From the NCBI RefSeq assembly GCF_002028425.1, contig NZ_CP020042.1:5927560-5991559 (forward strand): DNA of 64,000 nucleotides, written 5' to 3'. Shown in pieces: positions 53,140-62,487 of the stretch. The position numbers and the translations under genes were made by a program. How positions within the stretch are numbered: position 1 is the first letter of the stretch; the number at the start of each line of letters is the position of its first letter. This DNA is from Streptomyces katrae (GTDB taxonomy: Bacteria; Actinomycetota; Actinomycetes; Streptomycetales; Streptomycetaceae). The notes beneath the pieces were generated by a model, which did no database searches, was not told the origin of the DNA, and saw nothing but the letters and a program-made list of their open reading frames with translations.

Positions 53140-53149
53140 GGGCCCCGTC
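53113..53149. terminator. Perfect hairpin overlapping the hydrolase stop codon
   Basis: 17-bp arms (GACGGGGCCCTCACTCC and complement) with a 3-base loop; the stop TGA at 53137 is inside the right arm. It probably terminates both convergent genes. Confidence 0.75.
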
Positions 53150-53160
53150 GGCGGCACGCG

Positions 53161-53206
53161 CCGGTCAGCCGGTCAGCCGGTCAGCCGGTCAGCCGGTCAG
53201 CCGGTC
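53161..53206. repeat. 8-bp tandem repeat (CCGGTCAG) x 5 plus a partial copy
   Basis: Five exact copies and CCGGTC. The fifth copy supplies the TGA stop of the RNase D gene on the minus strand. Each copy holds a minus-strand TGA and the unit is not a multiple of three, so copy-number change would not remove the stop. Confidence 0.9.
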
Positions 53207-54480
53207 TTCGCGGCGAGGGCCGCCACCAGGGCCGGGGTGACCTGCTCGACCTGCCACGGGCGGGCGCCGTAGCCCGCCAGGGCCTCGGCCACCGAGCCCG
53301 CGTCGGCGTGCCGGGGCGGCTCCCAGCACAGGCGGCGGACGGTGTCCGGGGTGATCAGGTTCTCCTGGGGCAGGTTCAGCCCCTCGGCCAGCTCCGACAC
53401 GGCCGCACGGGCCGCGGAGAGCCGGGCCGCGGCCGCCGGGTCCTTGTCCGCCCAGGAACGCGGCGGCGGCGGGCCCGAGGGGGCCGCGCCGGGCTGCGGC
53501 AGCTCGCTCTCGGGCAGGGCCTTCGCCCGGTCCACGGCGGCCATCCACTGGTCCAGCTGGCGCCGGCCCATCCGCTGCCCGTAGCCGGGCAGGGCCGACA
53601 GCGCCTGCACGTTCGCCGGGACGGCCAGGGCCGCCTCCACGATCGCCGCGTCGCCCAGCACCTTGCCCGGGGACACGTCACGGCGCTGCGCGATCCGGTC
53701 GCGGGCCTCCCACAGCTCCCGCACCACCGCCATCTGGCGGCGGCGGCGCACCTTGTGCATGCCGGAGGTGCGGCGCCACGGGTCCTTGCGCGGCGGGGCG
53801 GGCGGGGCGGAGGCGATGGCGTCGAACTCCTGGCGGGCCCACTCCAGCTTGCCCTGCCGGTCCAGCTCCTTCTCCAGCGCGTCCCGCAGGTCCACCAGCA
53901 GCTCCACGTCCAGCGCGGCGTAGCGCAGCCAGGGCTCGGGCAGCGGGCGGGTGGACCAGTCGACGGCGGAGTGCCCCTTCTCCAGCTGGTAGCCGAGGAC
54001 GCCCTCGACCATCGCCCCGAGCCCGACCCGGGGGAAGCCGGCCAGCCGGCCCGCCAGCTCGGTGTCGAACAGGGTGGTGGGGGCCATGCCTATTTCCCGC
54101 AGGCAGGGCAGGTCCTGGGTGGCGGCGTGCAGGATCCATTCCGTGCCGGACAGGGCCTCGCCCAGGGCGGAGAGGTCCGGGCAGCCGACCGGGTCGATCA
54201 GCGCGGAGCCCGCGCCCTCGCGGCGCAGCTGCACCAGGTAGGCGCGCTGGCCGTAGCGGTACCCGGAGGCGCGCTCGGCGTCGACGGCGACGGGGCCGGT
54301 GCCCGCCGCGAAGGCGGCCACGACCCGGGCGAGCGCCCCGGCGTCGGCCACGACGGGCGGGATGCCCTCGCGGGGCTCCAGCAAAGGAATCGGCAGCCCA
54401 TCGGACGAAACCTCTTCGTCCGGGGGGCCGCCCCCGGTGGTGGTGCGCAGGTGTGCTGCGGTCTCTTGGGCGTCGGTCAC
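53197..54480 (-). CDS. rnd: Ribonuclease D-like 3'-5' exonuclease with HRDC domain
   Basis: This 427-residue protein has the DEDD exonuclease core: Exo I in PVAVDAERASGYRYGQRAYLVQL (Asp67, Glu69), Exo II around FDTELAGRLAG with HSAVDWSTRPL following, and Exo III in YAALDVELLVDLRDAL. An HRDC domain follows at about residues 230-310 (RELWEARDRIAQRRDVSPGKVLGDAAIVEAA). It probably trims structured RNA 3' ends. The GTG start lies 124 bp after the whiI stop, with a terminator hairpin between. Its stop codon lies in the 8-bp tandem repeat. Confidence 0.9.
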   Translation of the reverse strand: MTDAQETAAHLRTTTGGGPPDEEVSSDGLPIPLLEPREGIPPVVADAGALARVVAAFAAGTGPVAVDAERASGYRYGQRAYLVQLRREGAGSALIDPVGCPDLSALGEALSGTEWILHAATQDLPCLREIGMAPTTLFDTELAGRLAGFPRVGLGAMVEGVLGYQLEKGHSAVDWSTRPLPEPWLRYAALDVELLVDLRDALEKELDRQGKLEWARQEFDAIASAPPAPPRKDPWRRTSGMHKVRRRRQMAVVRELWEARDRIAQRRDVSPGKVLGDAAIVEAALAVPANVQALSALPGYGQRMGRRQLDQWMAAVDRAKALPESELPQPGAAPSGPPPPRSWADKDPAAAARLSAARAAVSELAEGLNLPQENLITPDTVRRLCWEPPRHADAGSVAEALAGYGARPWQVEQVTPALVAALAAKTG

Positions 54481-54506
54481 CGGTCAAGGGTATCCGTGTA
54501 TGTGAC

Positions 54507-54540
54507 GCGCCCGTCGCCGGAACGTTCCGTCGACGGGCGC
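54507..54540 (-). terminator. Terminator after whiI
   Basis: Stem GCGCCCGTC / GACGGGCGC with an inner palindrome GGAACGTTCC, in the 124-bp gap between whiI and rnd. Confidence 0.65.
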
Positions 54541-54604
54541 GATGGGGGAGGCAGGGGCCCCTGCCGGGGTTGCCCGGCGGCCGGCCCGGTGGCTCAGGGC
54601 GGGG

Positions 54605-55267
54605 TCAGTGGATGATCCCCGTCCGCAGCGCGACGGCGACCATCCCGGCCCGGTCGCCGGTGCCGAGCTTGCGGGCGATCCGGGCGAGGTGGGACTTGAC
54701 GGTCAGGGCGGACAGGCCCATCGAGACGCCGATGGCCTTGTTGGACTGCCCCTCCGCGACGAGGCGCAGGACCTCGACCTCGCGGCCGGACAGCTCGCGG
54801 TAGCCGCCCGGGTGGCTCGGGGCACCCGGGGGGCGGCGGTGCATACGGGCGGCGGCCGCACCGATGGGGGCGGCGCCGGGCCGGGTGGGGAGTCCGATGT
54901 TGGTACGGGTGCCGGTGACCACGTAGCCCTTCACACCGCCCGCGAGGGCGTTGCGCACGGCTCCGATGTCATCGGCGGCGGACAGGGCCAGGCCGTTCGG
55001 CCAGCCGGCGGCGCGGGTCTCGGAGAGCAGGGTGAGACCGGAACCGTCGGGCAGGTGGACGTCGGCCACGCAGATGTCGCGCGGGCTGCCGACGCGGGGG
55101 CGGGCCTCCGCGATGGACGACGCCTCGATCACGTCGCGGACTCCGAGGGCCCACAGATGGCGGGTCACGGTGGAACGGACGCGCGGGTCGGCCACGACGA
55201 CCATGGCCGTCGGCTTGTTCGGGCGGTAGGCGACCAGGCTTGCGGGCTGCTCGAGAAGAACGGACAC
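54605..55267 (-). CDS. whiI: Sporulation response regulator WhiI
   Basis: This 220-residue NarL/LuxR-type regulator opens SVLLEQPASLVAYRPNKPTAMVVVADPR, which I recognise as WhiI, needed for late aerial-hypha sporulation. The receiver domain (about 20-130) keeps the phospho-acceptor-like Asp69 in VADVHLPDG, but has one acidic residue (Asp27) where two are usual, so conventional phosphorylation is doubtful. The LuxR helix-turn-helix is YRELSGREVEVLRLVAEGQSNKAIGVSMGLSALTVKSHLARI (about 155-196). No cognate kinase gene is adjacent. A sigma-WhiG-like promoter lies about 80 bp upstream, matching its known developmental control. Confidence 0.93.
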   Translation of the reverse strand: MSVLLEQPASLVAYRPNKPTAMVVVADPRVRSTVTRHLWALGVRDVIEASSIAEARPRVGSPRDICVADVHLPDGSGLTLLSETRAAGWPNGLALSAADDIGAVRNALAGGVKGYVVTGTRTNIGLPTRPGAAPIGAAAARMHRRPPGAPSHPGGYRELSGREVEVLRLVAEGQSNKAIGVSMGLSALTVKSHLARIARKLGTGDRAGMVAVALRTGIIH

Positions 55268-55346
55268 CTAGGCCTCCTGGGGGAGTGGCGGGACGGGCCG
55301 GCTCGGGGAAGGAAGCCGGTGCGCACCGTGCGGATGGTCACTGACT

Positions 55347-55374
55347 CCTTCGGCACGTCACCCGCCCGGCTTTA
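55347..55374 (-). promoter_or_regulatory. Sigma-WhiG-type promoter for whiI
   Basis: On the minus strand TAAA, 16 bp, then GCCGAAGG. The recalled sigma-WhiG consensus is TAAA-N16-GCCGATAA, so -35 and spacing are exact and -10 matches at six of eight. It ends 79 bp before the start codon. Confidence 0.7.
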
Positions 55375-55561
55375 GGAAATGATCACGATTTGGTGAGTAA
55401 CAATTCGGGCAATTCGGACGCACGATCGATCAAGGGATGATCAGAAGCCCGCCATGACCGCACGGCTTTGACGCTCCGTCACGCACCCGAGCGATCGCCC
55501 CCGCGCCGCCGGACCCCCTCCGGCCGCCCGCCCCCTCCGGACGGCCCCTGCGGGCCGCCCG

Positions 55562-56218
55562 CTACGGGTGGTGCGGACCGCGCCGCTGTGGCAGGGACAC
55601 CACGCCCGGCGCCCCCTCCGCCGGACCCAGCGGAGGCAGCCCCGCGATCTGGCACAGCAGCTCGCACCAGGACGCCAGGTGCGCGGAGGTGTCCGGCACC
55701 CCGCCGACCCCCTCCCGGGGGGTCCACGAGGCCCTGATCTCGATCTGCGTCGCCGGCCGCCGCTCCCCGAGCCCGCCGAAGTAGTGCGAGCTCGCCATGG
55801 TCACGGTCCCGCTGGGCTCCCCGTACGCCAGCCCGCGCGCCTCCAGCGCCCCGGTCAGCCAGGACCAGCACACCTCCGGCAGCAGCGGGTCCGCCGCCAT
55901 CTCCGGCTCCAGCTCCGCCCGTACCAGCGTCACCAGCCGGAAGGTGCCCTGCCAGGCGTCGTGCCCGGCCGGATCGTGGAGCAGGATCAGCCGGCCGTCG
56001 GCCAGGTCCTCCTCCCCGTCCACGACCGCGGCCTCCAGCGCGTACGCGTACGGGGCCAGCCGCTGGGGCGGTTTCGTGGGGTCGATCTCGATGCCGGGCC
56101 GCAGCCGGGCCTTGCGCATGCCGTCGACCGCCCGTCGGAACGGGAGCGGGACCGAGCTCTCCTTCGCGCCGTCCATACCGTCAGCGCCATCTGAAAATCG
56201 TCCCTGAGCCGCAGCCAT
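55562..56218 (-). CDS. DUF3000 family protein
   Basis: This 218-residue cytosolic protein belongs to a family common in actinobacteria between whiI and hemE. Recognisable parts are [40 protein letters not shown] and the C-terminal [21 protein letters not shown] ending ([18 protein letters not shown]). No catalytic motif or export signal is evident and the function is unknown. ATG at 56218 is chosen; an upstream in-frame start would overlap the hemE promoter. It is divergent from hemE (91 bp apart). The 294-bp gap between it and whiI contains the sigma-WhiG-like promoter and otherwise GC-rich sequence with no recognised element. Confidence 0.8.
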   Translation of the reverse strand: MAAAQGRFSDGADGMDGAKESSVPLPFRRAVDGMRKARLRPGIEIDPTKPPQRLAPYAYALEAAVVDGEEDLADGRLILLHDPAGHDAWQGTFRLVTLVRAELEPEMAADPLLPEVCWSWLTGALEARGLAYGEPSGTVTMASSHYFGGLGERRPATQIEIRASWTPREGVGGVPDTSAHLASWCELLCQIAGLPPLGPAEGAPGVVSLPQRRGPHHP

Positions 56219-56309
56219 GCCGGGAAGACTAGGCGGAACGGGCGCCCGTACGGCGCAGGGACACCCGCGCCGGGCCGGGCACTTCTTCATACGTGCGAAG
56301 ATTTGGGTC

Positions 56310-57374
56310 GTGAGCGCCAACGACCGCCCCCAGGGCCAGCCGAGTCAGACGTACGATTCCGCCTTCCTGAAGGCCTGCCGGCGCGAGCCGGTACCGCACA
56401 CCCCGGTGTGGTTCATGAGGCAGGCCGGCCGCTCACTCCCCGAATACCGCAAGGTCCGCGAGGGCACCGGCATGCTCGAGTCCTGCATGCGCCCCGACCT
56501 GGTCACCGAGATCACCATGCAGCCGGTGCGGCGCCACGGCGTGGACGCGGCGATCTTCTTCTCCGACATCGTCGTGCCGCTGAAGGCCATCGGCGTCGAC
56601 CTCGACATCAAGCCGGGCATCGGCCCGGTCGTCGCCCAGCCCATCCGCCGCCGCGAGGACCTCGCACAGCTGCGCGACCTCACCCCGGAGGACGTCGCGT
56701 ACGTCACCGAGGCGATCGGCATGCTCACGGGTGAACTCGGCAGCACGCCGTTGATCGGCTTCGCCGGCGCGCCGTTCACCCTCGCGAGCTACCTCGTCGA
56801 GGGCGGCCCGTCCAAGAACCACGAGCACACCAAGGCCCTGATGTACGGGGACCCGGAGCTGTGGGCGGCCCTCCTCGACCGCCTCGCGGACATCACCTCC
56901 GCCTTCCTGAAGGTCCAGATCGAGGCCGGCGCCTCCGCGGTCCAGCTCTTCGACTCCTGGGTCGGCGCCCTGGCCCCGGCGGACTACCGCCGCTCGGTCA
57001 TGCCCGCGTCGGCGAAGGTCCTGCGGTCCGTCGCCTCGTACGGGGTCCCGCGCATCCACTTCGGCGTGGGCACGGGCGAACTGCTCGGCCTGATGGGCGA
57101 GGCCGGCGCGGACGTCGTGGGCGTCGACTACCGGGTCGCCCTGGACGAGGCCGCCCGCCGGGTCGGCCCCGGCAAGGCGCTCCAGGGCAACCTGGACCCG
57201 GCCGTCCTCTTCTCCACCACGGAGGCCGTCGAGGCCAAGACGGACGAGGTCCTGGCCGCCGCGGCGGGCCTGGAGGGCCACGTCTTCAACCTCGGCCACG
57301 GAGTCCTCCCGACGACCGACCCCGACGCGCTGACCCGCCTGGTGGACTACGTCCACACGAAGACGCAGCGCTAG
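56310..57374 (+). CDS. hemE: Uroporphyrinogen decarboxylase
   Basis: This 354-residue enzyme converts uroporphyrinogen III to coproporphyrinogen III. Signature 1 is [16 protein letters not shown] with the substrate-binding Arg residues and signature 2 is [21 protein letters not shown]. The catalytic Asp is in FFSDIVVPL, with the later [12 protein letters not shown] and [12 protein letters not shown]. The GTG start at 56310 gives a family-like N-terminus; its ribosome-binding site is weak (GCGAAGATTTGGG). The hemY-type oxidase and hemQ lie 3-5 kb downstream, so the coproporphyrin-dependent heme route is largely encoded in this stretch. Confidence 0.96.
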   Translation: MSANDRPQGQPSQTYDSAFLKACRREPVPHTPVWFMRQAGRSLPEYRKVREGTGMLESCMRPDLVTEITMQPVRRHGVDAAIFFSDIVVPLKAIGVDLDIKPGIGPVVAQPIRRREDLAQLRDLTPEDVAYVTEAIGMLTGELGSTPLIGFAGAPFTLASYLVEGGPSKNHEHTKALMYGDPELWAALLDRLADITSAFLKVQIEAGASAVQLFDSWVGALAPADYRRSVMPASAKVLRSVASYGVPRIHFGVGTGELLGLMGEAGADVVGVDYRVALDEAARRVGPGKALQGNLDPAVLFSTTEAVEAKTDEVLAAAAGLEGHVFNLGHGVLPTTDPDALTRLVDYVHTKTQR

Positions 57375-57438
57375 CCGTCCGGGGCCGGGTGCGGCTGCCT
57401 GCGGCGCTGCTCCCCGCCCCGCCCTTCCTCCGTTCCCC

Positions 57439-57544
57439 GGGGCTGCGCCCCGGACCCCCGTTTGCGCTCAAACGCCGCGCGGGCTGGAATTTCGCTGCGC
57501 GAACTCCAGCCCCGCCGGCGTTCGAGGTCCGGGGGCGGAGCCCC
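57439..57544. repeat. Long imperfect inverted repeat, Streptomyces REP-like element
   Basis: Outer arms GGGGCTGCGCCCCGGACC and GGTCCGGGGGCGGAGCCCC pair almost fully, and inner pieces (GTTTGCGCTCAAACGCC, then CCAGCCCCGCCGGCGTTCGA) continue the fold. Such elements recur between Streptomyces genes. It fills the gap between convergent hemE and the flavoprotein gene and may also terminate transcription. Confidence 0.7.
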
Positions 57545-57565
57545 CGCTCCGCGCAGCGGCCCCCC

Positions 57566-58948
57566 TCAGACCCCCGCCGCCCGTACCGCGGAGACCGCCT
57601 TGCGGGCGGCGACCAGTACCGGGTCCCACACGGGAGAGAACGGCGGGGCGTAGCCCAGGTCCAGGGACACCACCTGCTCCACCGTCATCCCGGCGGTCAG
57701 GGCCACCGCCGCGACGTCCACCCGCTTCGCGGACCCGGCCCCGCCCACGATCTGGACGCCCAGCAGCCGCCCCGTGCGCCGCTCCGCCAGCATCTTCACC
57801 GTCATCTCCGCCGCCCCGGGGTAGTACCCCGCCGTGTTCGTCGAGCGGATCGTGGCCGTCACGAAGCGCAGCCCCGCCGCCAGGGCGTCCTTCTCGCGCA
57901 GCCCCGTCCGGGCGATCTCCAGGTCGCAGACCTTGCTCACCGCCGTGCCGACCACGCCGGGGAAGGTCGCGTAGCCGCCGCCCACGTTCGTGCCGATGAC
58001 CTGGCCGTGCTTGTTGGCGTGCGTGCCCAGCGGGATGTGCCGGCCCCGGCCCGCCACCAGGTCCAGGACCTCCACGCAGTCGCCGCCCGCCCAGACGTCC
58101 TCGTGGCCCCGGACCCGCATCGACAGGTCCGTCAGCAGGCCCCCCGACTCCCCGAGCGGCAGTCCCGCCTCGCGGGCCAGGGCGGTACGGGGTTCCACAC
58201 CGATGCCGAGCACCACCACGTCCGCCGGGTACTCCTCGCCCGAGGCCGTGGCGACCGCCCGGGCCCGGCCCTCCTCGTCTTCGAGGACCTTCACCACCTC
58301 GGCGCCGGAGACGGTCACGATGCCCATGGCGTTCATCGCGCTGTGCACCAGCCCGCCCATGTCCGGGTCCAGCGTGGCCATCGGCTGCGGGCCCCGGTGC
58401 AGGACCGTCACCTCGTACCCCCGGTTGACCAGCGCCTCGGCCATCTCCACGCCGATGTAGCCCGCGCCCACCACGACCGCCCGGCGGCCCCGCGTACGTT
58501 CGAGGCCGTCCATCAGGCGCTGGCCGTCGTCCAGGGACTGGACGCCGTACACCCCGTGCGCGCCGATCCCGGGCAGCTTCGGCCGGACGGGGCGGGCGCC
58601 GGTCGCCAGGACCAGCTTGTCCCACCCCGTCCACGACTCGGTCCCGCCGTCCAGGTCCCGGGCGCGGACCCGGCGGCCCGGCAGGTCCAGCTCCAGCACC
58701 TCGGTACGGGTGCGCAGGTCGATGTCCCGGGCGCGGTGCTCCTCGGGGGTGCGGGCGATCAGCTCGTCGCGTCCGGCGACCTGCCCGCCCACCCAGTACG
58801 GGATCCCGCACGCCGAGTACGAGGTGAAGTGCCCCCGCTCGAAGGCGACGATCTCCAGTTCCCCGGGGCCCCTGAGCCGCCGGGCCTGGGACGCGGCGGA
58901 CATCCCCGCCGCGTCACCGCCGATCACCACCAGTCGTTCCGCCGCCAT
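57566..58948 (-). CDS. FAD-dependent pyridine nucleotide-disulfide oxidoreductase (CoA-disulfide reductase-like)
   Basis: This 460-residue flavoprotein has FAD motif RLVVIGGDAAGMSAASQARR, a single redox Cys in SYSACGIPYWVGG (about residue 47), the position used by CoA-disulfide reductases and NADH oxidases/peroxidases, the NAD(P)H motif AVVVGAGYIGVEMAEAL, and the second FAD strand EDVWAGGDCVEV. A C-terminal dimerisation domain follows (KMLAERRTGRLLGVQIVGG). With one Cys rather than a CxxxxC pair it should cycle through a Cys-S-CoA or sulfenic acid state. It is convergent with hemE; no thiol-related neighbour is present. Confidence 0.88.
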   Translation of the reverse strand: MAAERLVVIGGDAAGMSAASQARRLRGPGELEIVAFERGHFTSYSACGIPYWVGGQVAGRDELIARTPEEHRARDIDLRTRTEVLELDLPGRRVRARDLDGGTESWTGWDKLVLATGARPVRPKLPGIGAHGVYGVQSLDDGQRLMDGLERTRGRRAVVVGAGYIGVEMAEALVNRGYEVTVLHRGPQPMATLDPDMGGLVHSAMNAMGIVTVSGAEVVKVLEDEEGRARAVATASGEEYPADVVVLGIGVEPRTALAREAGLPLGESGGLLTDLSMRVRGHEDVWAGGDCVEVLDLVAGRGRHIPLGTHANKHGQVIGTNVGGGYATFPGVVGTAVSKVCDLEIARTGLREKDALAAGLRFVTATIRSTNTAGYYPGAAEMTVKMLAERRTGRLLGVQIVGGAGSAKRVDVAAVALTAGMTVEQVVSLDLGYAPPFSPVWDPVLVAARKAVSAVRAAGV

Positions 58949-59018
58949 CGCCCTGCCCGCCCTCCGCGCCGTGCGCCGTCGCCTTCGTTACGGGGACACG
59001 CTACGGGCGGACGGCCCG

Positions 59019-60005
59019 TCAGTCCTCGCCGTCGCGCCCGTCGGCCGCCGGGTCCGGGACCGGGGCCGCGGCCTGACGGGGCACCAGGGTCCGCCGCAGG
59101 CCCGTCTTCGGCTTCGCCGGACGCAGCCTGCGGTAGAGGCGGAACCCGAAGGCCAGCAGGGCGGCCGCGAGGGCGAAGGGCAGCACCGCCGCGAGCGCGA
59201 GCCCGAGGTACCCGACGAGGCGCGCGAACACCTTCCAGCCTCCGGCCAGGGCATCGCCCATGCCGGGCTCCCGCTCCTTCTTCTCCTTCTCCACCGGGGC
59301 CGGATCGGGCTGCGAGACCGACACCGTGAGCGTGCCCATCGAGGTCTGGTCCTTCAGCGCGTTCTGCTGGGCCAGCAGGGACTCCAGGTCCGACTGGCGC
59401 CGGCTCAGCTCGCTCTCCAGCATGACCACGTCACTGAGGGCGGAGGCCTTCTCCATCATCTCCCGCACCCGCGCCACGCTGGCCTGCTGCGACTTCACCC
59501 GGCTGTCGACGTCGGCGACCTTCTCGGTGACGTCCTGCGCCTCCACCTTCCGGTTCAGCAGCTTCCCGCTGCCCTCCAGGGAGGCGATCACCGCGTCGAA
59601 GCGGTCCCCGGGCACCCGCAGGGTCAGGGTGGAGGTGATCCGCCCGTCGTCGCCGCGGTCGGTGGTCTCGGCGCCCACGTAACCGCCCGCGCCCTCGGCG
59701 GCCGTCCGGGCCGCCGCGATGACCTTCTGCGGTTCGGCCGTCTCGATGCCCAGCTTCCCCGTACGGATGACGTTCGGCCGGACGGGAGCCTGCGGCTGCC
59801 CCTTGGCGTCCGGGGCCGCCGGGGCGGCGGCCGCCCCGGCCCCCGGCTTGCCCTGCGCGCCCTCGCGGGGGGCCGCCGCGGCCGCCCGGTCTCCGGAGGA
59901 GGCCGTCCCCCCGCCGGCGCTGCAGCCGGTGAGCACGAGGCCCCCGGCCAGGGACAGGCCGGCCAGGGCCGCCGCCGCGCGGTGCTGTCTGCTGAGCGTG
60001 TGCAT
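59019..60005 (-). CDS. DUF4349 domain lipoprotein with C-terminal membrane helix
   Basis: This 328-residue protein has a signal peptide with lipobox LTGC (Cys28), an Ala/Pro-rich linker, and a DUF4349 region ([39 protein letters not shown], then [19 protein letters not shown]). A coiled coil follows (residues about 180-240, [42 protein letters not shown]). One strong membrane helix lies near the end ([22 protein letters not shown]), before a basic cytoplasmic tail. It would span the envelope as a membrane-tethered coiled coil; function is unknown. ATG at 60005 is favoured over a TTG two codons upstream because the GGGGG site is 9 bases away. Confidence 0.82.
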   Translation of the reverse strand: MHTLSRQHRAAAALAGLSLAGGLVLTGCSAGGGTASSGDRAAAAAPREGAQGKPGAGAAAAPAAPDAKGQPQAPVRPNVIRTGKLGIETAEPQKVIAAARTAAEGAGGYVGAETTDRGDDGRITSTLTLRVPGDRFDAVIASLEGSGKLLNRKVEAQDVTEKVADVDSRVKSQQASVARVREMMEKASALSDVVMLESELSRRQSDLESLLAQQNALKDQTSMGTLTVSVSQPDPAPVEKEKKEREPGMGDALAGGWKVFARLVGYLGLALAAVLPFALAAALLAFGFRLYRRLRPAKPKTGLRRTLVPRQAAAPVPDPAADGRDGED

Positions 60006-60145
60006 CGTCAAGTACCCCCGGGGGTTCGGCAGATGTCACCGCTTCGACGTACGCACCGCCGCCCCGGGTTTCGCCCCCCGGATCCCGACCCGGTTCCGAT
60101 GCGGTCACGTTCGGGCCTCGGCGGACGGTCTGAGACGATGGGTCC

Positions 60146-61633
60146 ATGCACGAAGCGGACACGCGTACGAACGGGGCGGGACGGCCGGGGCCGCCGCGTC
60201 ATGTCGTCGTCATCGGCGGCGGCATCGCGGGCCTCGCGGCCGCCCACCGGCTCCTCGCCGACGGCCTGCGCGTCACCCTCCTGGAGGCCGGCCGGCGCCT
60301 CGGCGGCAAGCTGTACGCGGGCGAGCTCGCCGGAGCCCCCGTCGACCTCGGAGCCGAGTCCGTCCTCGCCCGCCGCCCCGAGGCCCTGGACCTCGCCCGG
60401 GCCGTCGGCCTCGGCGACGACCTCCAGCCCCCGGCCACCGCCACCGCCCGGCTCTGGACCCGCGGCGCCCTGCGCGACATGCCCCGGGGCCACGTCATGG
60501 GCGTCCCGGGCGACCCGGCCGCCCTCGCCGCCTCCGGAGTGCTGTCCGCCGAAGGCCTCGCCCGGATCGCCGCCGACACCACGCTCCCGCCCACCGAGGT
60601 CGGCGAGGACGTCGCCGTCGGCGAGTACGTCGCCGCCCGGATGGGCCGCGAGGTCGTGGACCGGCTGGTCGAACCGCTGCTCGGCGGGGTCTACGCCGGC
60701 GACGCCTACCGCATCTCGATGCGCGCCGCCGTCCCGGCCCTCTTCGACGCGGCGCGTGCCCACCCCACCCTGACCGGAGCCGTCCGCGCCCTCCAGGAGG
60801 GGGCCGCCGCCCGCGCGGCCGCCGAGCGGACCACCGTCACCGGCGCTGCCGCGTCGGGCGCCTTCTTCGCCGGGATCTCCGGCGGCATCGGCCGCCTCCC
60901 GCTCGCCGTCGCCGAAGCCTGCCGGGCCGCCGGAGCCCGCATCCTGACCGGCACCCCGGCGCGCGGCATCGCCCGTACGCCCCAGGGCTGGCGGATCACC
61001 ACCGACGGCGAGGCACTCGAAGCCGACGGTGTGGTCCTCGCCACCCCGGCGGCCCCGGCCGCCCGGCTGCTCGACGCCCTCGCCCCCGCGGCCGCCGCCG
61101 GGCTGCGCGAGGTGGAGTACGCCTCCATGGCCCTGGTCACCCTGGCCTTCCGCCGCTGCGACCTGCCCCCGGCGATCGCCGACGGCACCGCCAGCGGCTT
61201 CCTCGTACCGCCCGTGGACGGCCGCACGATCAAGGCGTCCACCTTCTCCAGCAACAAGTGGGCCTGGGCCGGCGCCGACCCCGGGCTCTTCCTGCTGCGC
61301 ACCTCAGTCGGCCGCCACGGCGACGAGGGCGACCTGAAGCGCGAGGACTCCGAACTCGTCGACGTCTCCCTCGCCGACCTCGGCGAGGCCGTCGGGCTGG
61401 CCGCCCGGCCGGTGGCCTCCACCGTCACCCGCTGGGACGGCGGCCTGCCGCAGTACCCCGTCGGCCACCTCGCCCGCGCCGAGCGCATCCGGACCGCCGT
61501 GGCCGCCCTGCCCGGCCTCGCGGTCTGCGGCGCCCTCTACGACGGGGTCGGGATCCCGGCCTGCATCGCGAGCGCCGGGAAGGCCGCGCGGGCGGTCACC
61601 GCCTCGATGGCCACCCCTGGCACCGAGCACTGA
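60146..61633 (+). CDS. hemG: Protoporphyrinogen/coproporphyrinogen III oxidase (HemY-type)
   Basis: This 495-residue FAD enzyme has the dinucleotide motif [22 protein letters not shown] and [14 protein letters not shown] near the N-terminus, [24 protein letters not shown], and the C-terminal FAD-binding segment [28 protein letters not shown]. In Gram-positive bacteria this type oxidises coproporphyrinogen III to coproporphyrin III (also called CgoX/HemY), supplying the HemQ route whose last enzyme is encoded 23 bp downstream. The two genes are almost certainly co-transcribed. Confidence 0.95.
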   Translation: MHEADTRTNGAGRPGPPRHVVVIGGGIAGLAAAHRLLADGLRVTLLEAGRRLGGKLYAGELAGAPVDLGAESVLARRPEALDLARAVGLGDDLQPPATATARLWTRGALRDMPRGHVMGVPGDPAALAASGVLSAEGLARIAADTTLPPTEVGEDVAVGEYVAARMGREVVDRLVEPLLGGVYAGDAYRISMRAAVPALFDAARAHPTLTGAVRALQEGAAARAAAERTTVTGAAASGAFFAGISGGIGRLPLAVAEACRAAGARILTGTPARGIARTPQGWRITTDGEALEADGVVLATPAAPAARLLDALAPAAAAGLREVEYASMALVTLAFRRCDLPPAIADGTASGFLVPPVDGRTIKASTFSSNKWAWAGADPGLFLLRTSVGRHGDEGDLKREDSELVDVSLADLGEAVGLAARPVASTVTRWDGGLPQYPVGHLARAERIRTAVAALPGLAVCGALYDGVGIPACIASAGKAARAVTASMATPGTEH

Positions 61634-61656
61634 TCAGCACACGGGACAATGGACAC

Positions 61657-62370
61657 ATGACTGCACCAGAGAAGATTCCCAACGCGGGGAAGAAGGCGAA
61701 GGACCTCAACGAGGTCATCCGCTACACCCTGTGGTCCGTCTTCAAACTGAAGGACGTCCTGCCGGAGGACCGCAGCGGCTACGCCGACGAGGTCCAGGAG
61801 CTGTTCGACCAGCTCGCCGCGAAGGACATCACCGTCCGCGGCACCTACGACGTCTCCGGCCTGCGCGCCGACGCGGACATCATGATCTGGTGGCACGCCG
61901 AGACCTCGGACGAGCTGCAGACCGCCTACAACCTGTTCCGCCGGACCAAGCTGGGCCGCGCGCTGGAGCCGGTGTGGTCGAACATGGCCCTGCACCGCCC
62001 CGCCGAGTTCAACAAGTCGCACATCCCGGCCTTCCTGGCCGACGAGGTCGCCCGCGACTACGTCAGCGTCTACCCGTTCGTGCGCTCGTACGACTGGTAC
62101 CTGCTGCCGGACGAGGACCGCCGCCGCATGCTCGCCGACCACGGCAAGATGGCCCGCGGCTACCCGGACGTGCGCGCCAACACCGTCGCCTCCTTCTCCC
62201 TGGGCGACTACGAGTGGCTGCTGGCCTTCGAGGCCGACGAGCTCTACCGCATCGTCGACCTCATGCGCCACCTGCGTGCCTCCGAGGCCCGGATGCACGT
62301 CCGCGAAGAGGTGCCCTTCTACACCGGGCGCCGCAAGTCCGTCGCCGATCTGGTGGCCGGGCTCGCCTGA
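61657..62370 (+). CDS. hemQ: Coproheme decarboxylase (HemQ / ChdC, chlorite-dismutase-like)
   Basis: This 237-residue protein belongs to the chlorite dismutase fold family but is the heme-synthesis member, converting iron-coproporphyrin III to heme b. The [19 protein letters not shown] stretch carries the catalytic Tyr region, and [21 protein letters not shown] supplies the proximal heme-ligand His. ATG at 61657 is 23 bp after the oxidase stop, so the pair acts sequentially in one operon. No ferrochelatase gene is in the window. Confidence 0.96.
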   Translation: MTAPEKIPNAGKKAKDLNEVIRYTLWSVFKLKDVLPEDRSGYADEVQELFDQLAAKDITVRGTYDVSGLRADADIMIWWHAETSDELQTAYNLFRRTKLGRALEPVWSNMALHRPAEFNKSHIPAFLADEVARDYVSVYPFVRSYDWYLLPDEDRRRMLADHGKMARGYPDVRANTVASFSLGDYEWLLAFEADELYRIVDLMRHLRASEARMHVREEVPFYTGRRKSVADLVAGLA

Positions 62371-62487
62371 TACCTCCCCTGGGGGGAAGGACCGGAGGAC
62401 GACCGCGCTCTCGCGACATGAGCGGCCTCCGGTGGATCGGGAGGCCCTGCCCCCGAAACGACGCAGCCGGAGATCCCGCCCGGAAGT

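Noticed and set aside
53161..53206. CRISPR array
   Set aside because: Contiguous 8-bp repeats without spacers; a simple tandem repeat.
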